A stretch of DNA of 64,000 nt from an uncultured Eubacteriales bacterium (GTDB lineage Bacteria; Bacillota; Clostridia; Oscillospirales; Oscillospiraceae): contig ONBX01000007.1 of the NCBI GenBank assembly GCA_900316205.1, positions 35,456 to 99,455 of the forward strand, written 5' to 3'. Positions 62,397-64,000 of this stretch are shown piece after piece (position 1 is the stretch's first letter; every line of letters starts with the position of its first letter). Below the pieces are notes generated by a model that was not told the DNA's origin, ran no database searches, and worked only from the letters and a program-made list of their open reading frames with translations. The position numbers and the translations under genes are program-made.

Positions 62397-62465
62397 ATGA
62401 GGATTTACGCTCTATGGCAGCGCGTCAACCGCCTGTTCCGCGACAGCGCCGACAGCTTCAACTGA
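62397..62465 (+). CDS. Possible 22-residue peptide gene
   Basis: A short ATG frame of 22 codons (MRIYALWQRVNRLFRDSADSFN) stands alone on the plus strand between the ABC gene and the nucleotidyltransferase. No good ribosome site is seen, so this is weak. A GC-rich hairpin follows 19 bases after the stop. Confidence 0.2.
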   Translation: MRIYALWQRVNRLFRDSADSFN

Positions 62466-62483
62466 AAAGCCGATCGGCATAGA

Positions 62484-62522
62484 GAGACGCCTCCTGCATC
62501 TTGCGCAGGAGGCGTCTCATTT
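62484..62522. terminator. GC-rich hairpin between convergent and minus genes
   Basis: GAGACGCCTCCTGC (62484-62497) pairs with GCAGGAGGCGTCTC (62505-62518) and is followed by ATTTAT. The weak T-tail makes its strength uncertain. Confidence 0.6.
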
Positions 62523-62535
62523 ATCTCTGTGAACC

Positions 62536-63724
62536 TCAGTCTCGCGGGATGATCCTGTACTCCTTCAGCAGCTCGATGCGCTCACGCCCGATCTGGAGGC
62601 TTCTGGAGGCGTTTGTTTCCCCTCCCGCAAGATATAGCCAGACCCGGTGCGCCCAGGCCGCTGGCAGCAGCCAGGGATGCTTTGCCGCGTAGGGGAAACG
62701 CTTTTGAAGATATGCTTTTCCCGGGAAAAGGCTCTTCCGGATCCCGCGGCGTGCTCTCCCCTGCTTCCCGGCGGCCACCGCCTCCAGGGTGATGTTGCTG
62801 CTGTGGATCCGGTCGGGATCGTCCGCCCCGTAAAGCCCGTCGGTCAGGATGTCAGCCATCATCGGCCCCGGATCTGCCTCCAGCGCTTCAAAGGGAGACA
62901 GCCCAGCAGAAATCCCCAGCTCCTCTTCTGCGATGCGAAACAGGGCCGCGCAGAAATACTGGATCTTCTTCTCTTCGCAGAGGCGATAAAGCCTCTGCCC
63001 ATTGATCCTGTCGTGATACCGCAGGGCGAATAAGCCTATATCCGCCACATGCCGCATGCCGATGCCGCTGTGCAGAAAGTGCTTGTAGGCATGGCACAGC
63101 AGATACAGCAGATGGTCCGTCGGCGAAAGCGTGAGCAGGCTCACGTCCTCCGCCTGCAGTGTCTCCGCCCGGTCCCAGGCGCCCTCAAAGAGCTCGTTCA
63201 GATCCCCGTAGGCGCTTGAGGATTCCGGGAAGAGCGTTCCGTGCAGCTCCAGGTAAGTGGGCGAATTCGGCTTATGATAGCTGCGCTCTCCCGTCCCTTC
63301 CGAACGTCAGGAATCGGTGCCAGGCCTCCATCTCCCCTTCCGGGATCAGCAGATCCTCGTCCATGGAGGGGCGCAGGCAGGGCTGCGGATAGAGCGACCG
63401 GCACACGATCCCTTTCAGCACCATGGCGCGAAGGCCCTCCTTCTGCGCCGCGGCATAGAGGGAGAGAAACTCATTGGTCTGCACCATTTCCCGCACGGCG
63501 ATCTTCACGGAGAGCTCCCGCTGCTTACGGTAGATCCCCCTGTCCATCTGCCGGAAGGACGGCAGCGAGCAGGCGGTGTCGAAGATCAGGGGCAGGATCT
63601 GCTGGTCAAAGGCCAGGCGCAGAAGCTCCTCCCACGCGTCCGGCGAAAGGGCCGGATCCTCCGGCTTCTCTCCCCGGATCCCGCTGCGCAGAAGCGCAAG
63701 GAAGGCCTGATGGATCTTCCTCAT
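62536..63724 (-). pseudogene. Nucleotidyltransferase family protein, frameshifted
   Basis: Two open frames on the minus strand together match one protein of the uncharacterised nucleotidyltransferase family (PF14907-like). The first (63272-63724) has LKGIVCRSLYPQPCLRPSMDEDLLIPEG, with the D-x-D site split over SMDEDLL. It ends early at 63272. The second starts in another frame and, read back through the break, gives GERSYHKPNSPTYLELHG then TLFPESS and runs to 62536. The break is near 63290-63310. It may be a true pseudogene or a base error in the sequence. Confidence 0.75.
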
Positions 63725-63996
63725 GACTTTTCCTCCGCCGGAACCAGAAAGCCATCCTCATGCAGCTTCTCGAACACCGGCTCATACAGCCTGCGCGTTT
63801 CCTCCATGGTCTTGCCGAAAACCTTGCTCAGCCCCTCCAGCGCAAGCTCGCTGGAGCCTCGCCGTTCCACCAGAAAAAACGCAAAGGCCCAGTGCCGCGG
63901 CAGCGGTCGCACCACCGGGCAGCTATCCCAGATCTCCCTTTTTGCGGTCAGGATATCCGTATCACAGATCCGGATGCTGACCACGCCCTCTCTCAC
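63721..63996 (-). CDS. Small PqqD-like winged-helix protein (may extend past window edge)
   Basis: 91 residues visible. The last 60 (FFLVERRGSSELALEG, then FGKTMEETRRLYEPVFEKL) resemble a PqqD-type domain that brings a precursor peptide to a modifying enzyme. The usual aromatic and acidic residues are only partly kept, so the call is weak. It overlaps the nucleotidyltransferase frame by four bases (ATGA). The start is a GTG close to the window edge with no visible ribosome site, so a longer protein is possible. Confidence 0.45.
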   Translation of the reverse strand: MREGVVSIRICDTDILTAKREIWDSCPVVRPLPRHWAFAFFLVERRGSSELALEGLSKVFGKTMEETRRLYEPVFEKLHEDGFLVPAEEKS

Positions 63997-64000
63997 CTTA

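Overview
The window looks like part of the chromosome of a spore-forming, anaerobic Clostridia member (Bacillota), probably Oscillospiraceae-like. The reasons are the high GC content for a firmicute, the sporulation genes bofA and sigK, the rimP-nusA-ylxR-ylxQ-infB-rbfA-nrnA-truB-ribF order, an FMN riboswitch in front of an ECF S component, and the many TTG/GTG starts with strong Shine-Dalgarno sites. The lineage is an inference. No ribosomal RNA gene, CRISPR array or intact insertion sequence was found.

Bases 1-8,710 hold ordinary housekeeping and accessory genes: the end of a radical SAM activase-like gene, an FMN-dependent alpha-hydroxy-acid dehydrogenase, a cytidylate-kinase-like gene, a riboswitch-controlled riboflavin S component, a SLOG protein, HAD phosphatases, a J-domain/DUF5685/zinc-ribbon operon, and D-Ala-D-Ala ligase. 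At 8,865-9,062 there are tRNA-Gly(GCC) and tRNA-Leu(TAG). A perfect 27-bp palindrome follows that copies the tRNA-Leu 3' end, and then two unrecognised accessory genes.

Bases 10,900-16,500 carry bofA, a YjjG-like phosphatase, murF, an exonuclease, a ParB-fold protein, and an Xre-type regulator fused to a GDV-repeat domain. Bases 16,508-24,459 are the transcription/translation operon on the minus strand, read from rimP to ribF. It starts at a good promoter followed at once by an attenuator-like hairpin, and two copies of a 58-bp repeat lie between nusA and ylxR. A VanY-type carboxypeptidase, an uninterrupted sigK and a secreted 5'-nucleotidase follow.

From about 28,400 to 62,300 the window is a large cell-surface polysaccharide locus. 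A phosphoglycosyl transferase and a GT4 enzyme lie on the plus strand. They face a run of about 25 minus-strand genes that begins with an ABC exporter, a CpsB phosphatase, an Ig-like membrane protein and two tandem tyrosine kinases. Glycosyltransferases, flippase, EpsG-type polymerase and a broad decoration set follow (LicD, Stealth, CDP-glycerol transferase, pyruvyl transferase with an FrhB-type partner, acyltransferase, two deacetylases). Two FkbH-like enzymes and a PLP decarboxylase/ATP-grasp pair recall carrier-protein chemistry known from glyceryl and aminoacyl precursors, yet no acyl carrier protein is visible. This is the most unusual part of the window.

The right end (62,300-64,000) carries a frameshifted nucleotidyltransferase and a small PqqD-like gene upstream of the ABC exporter. 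That combination recalls accessory genes of some lasso-peptide clusters.
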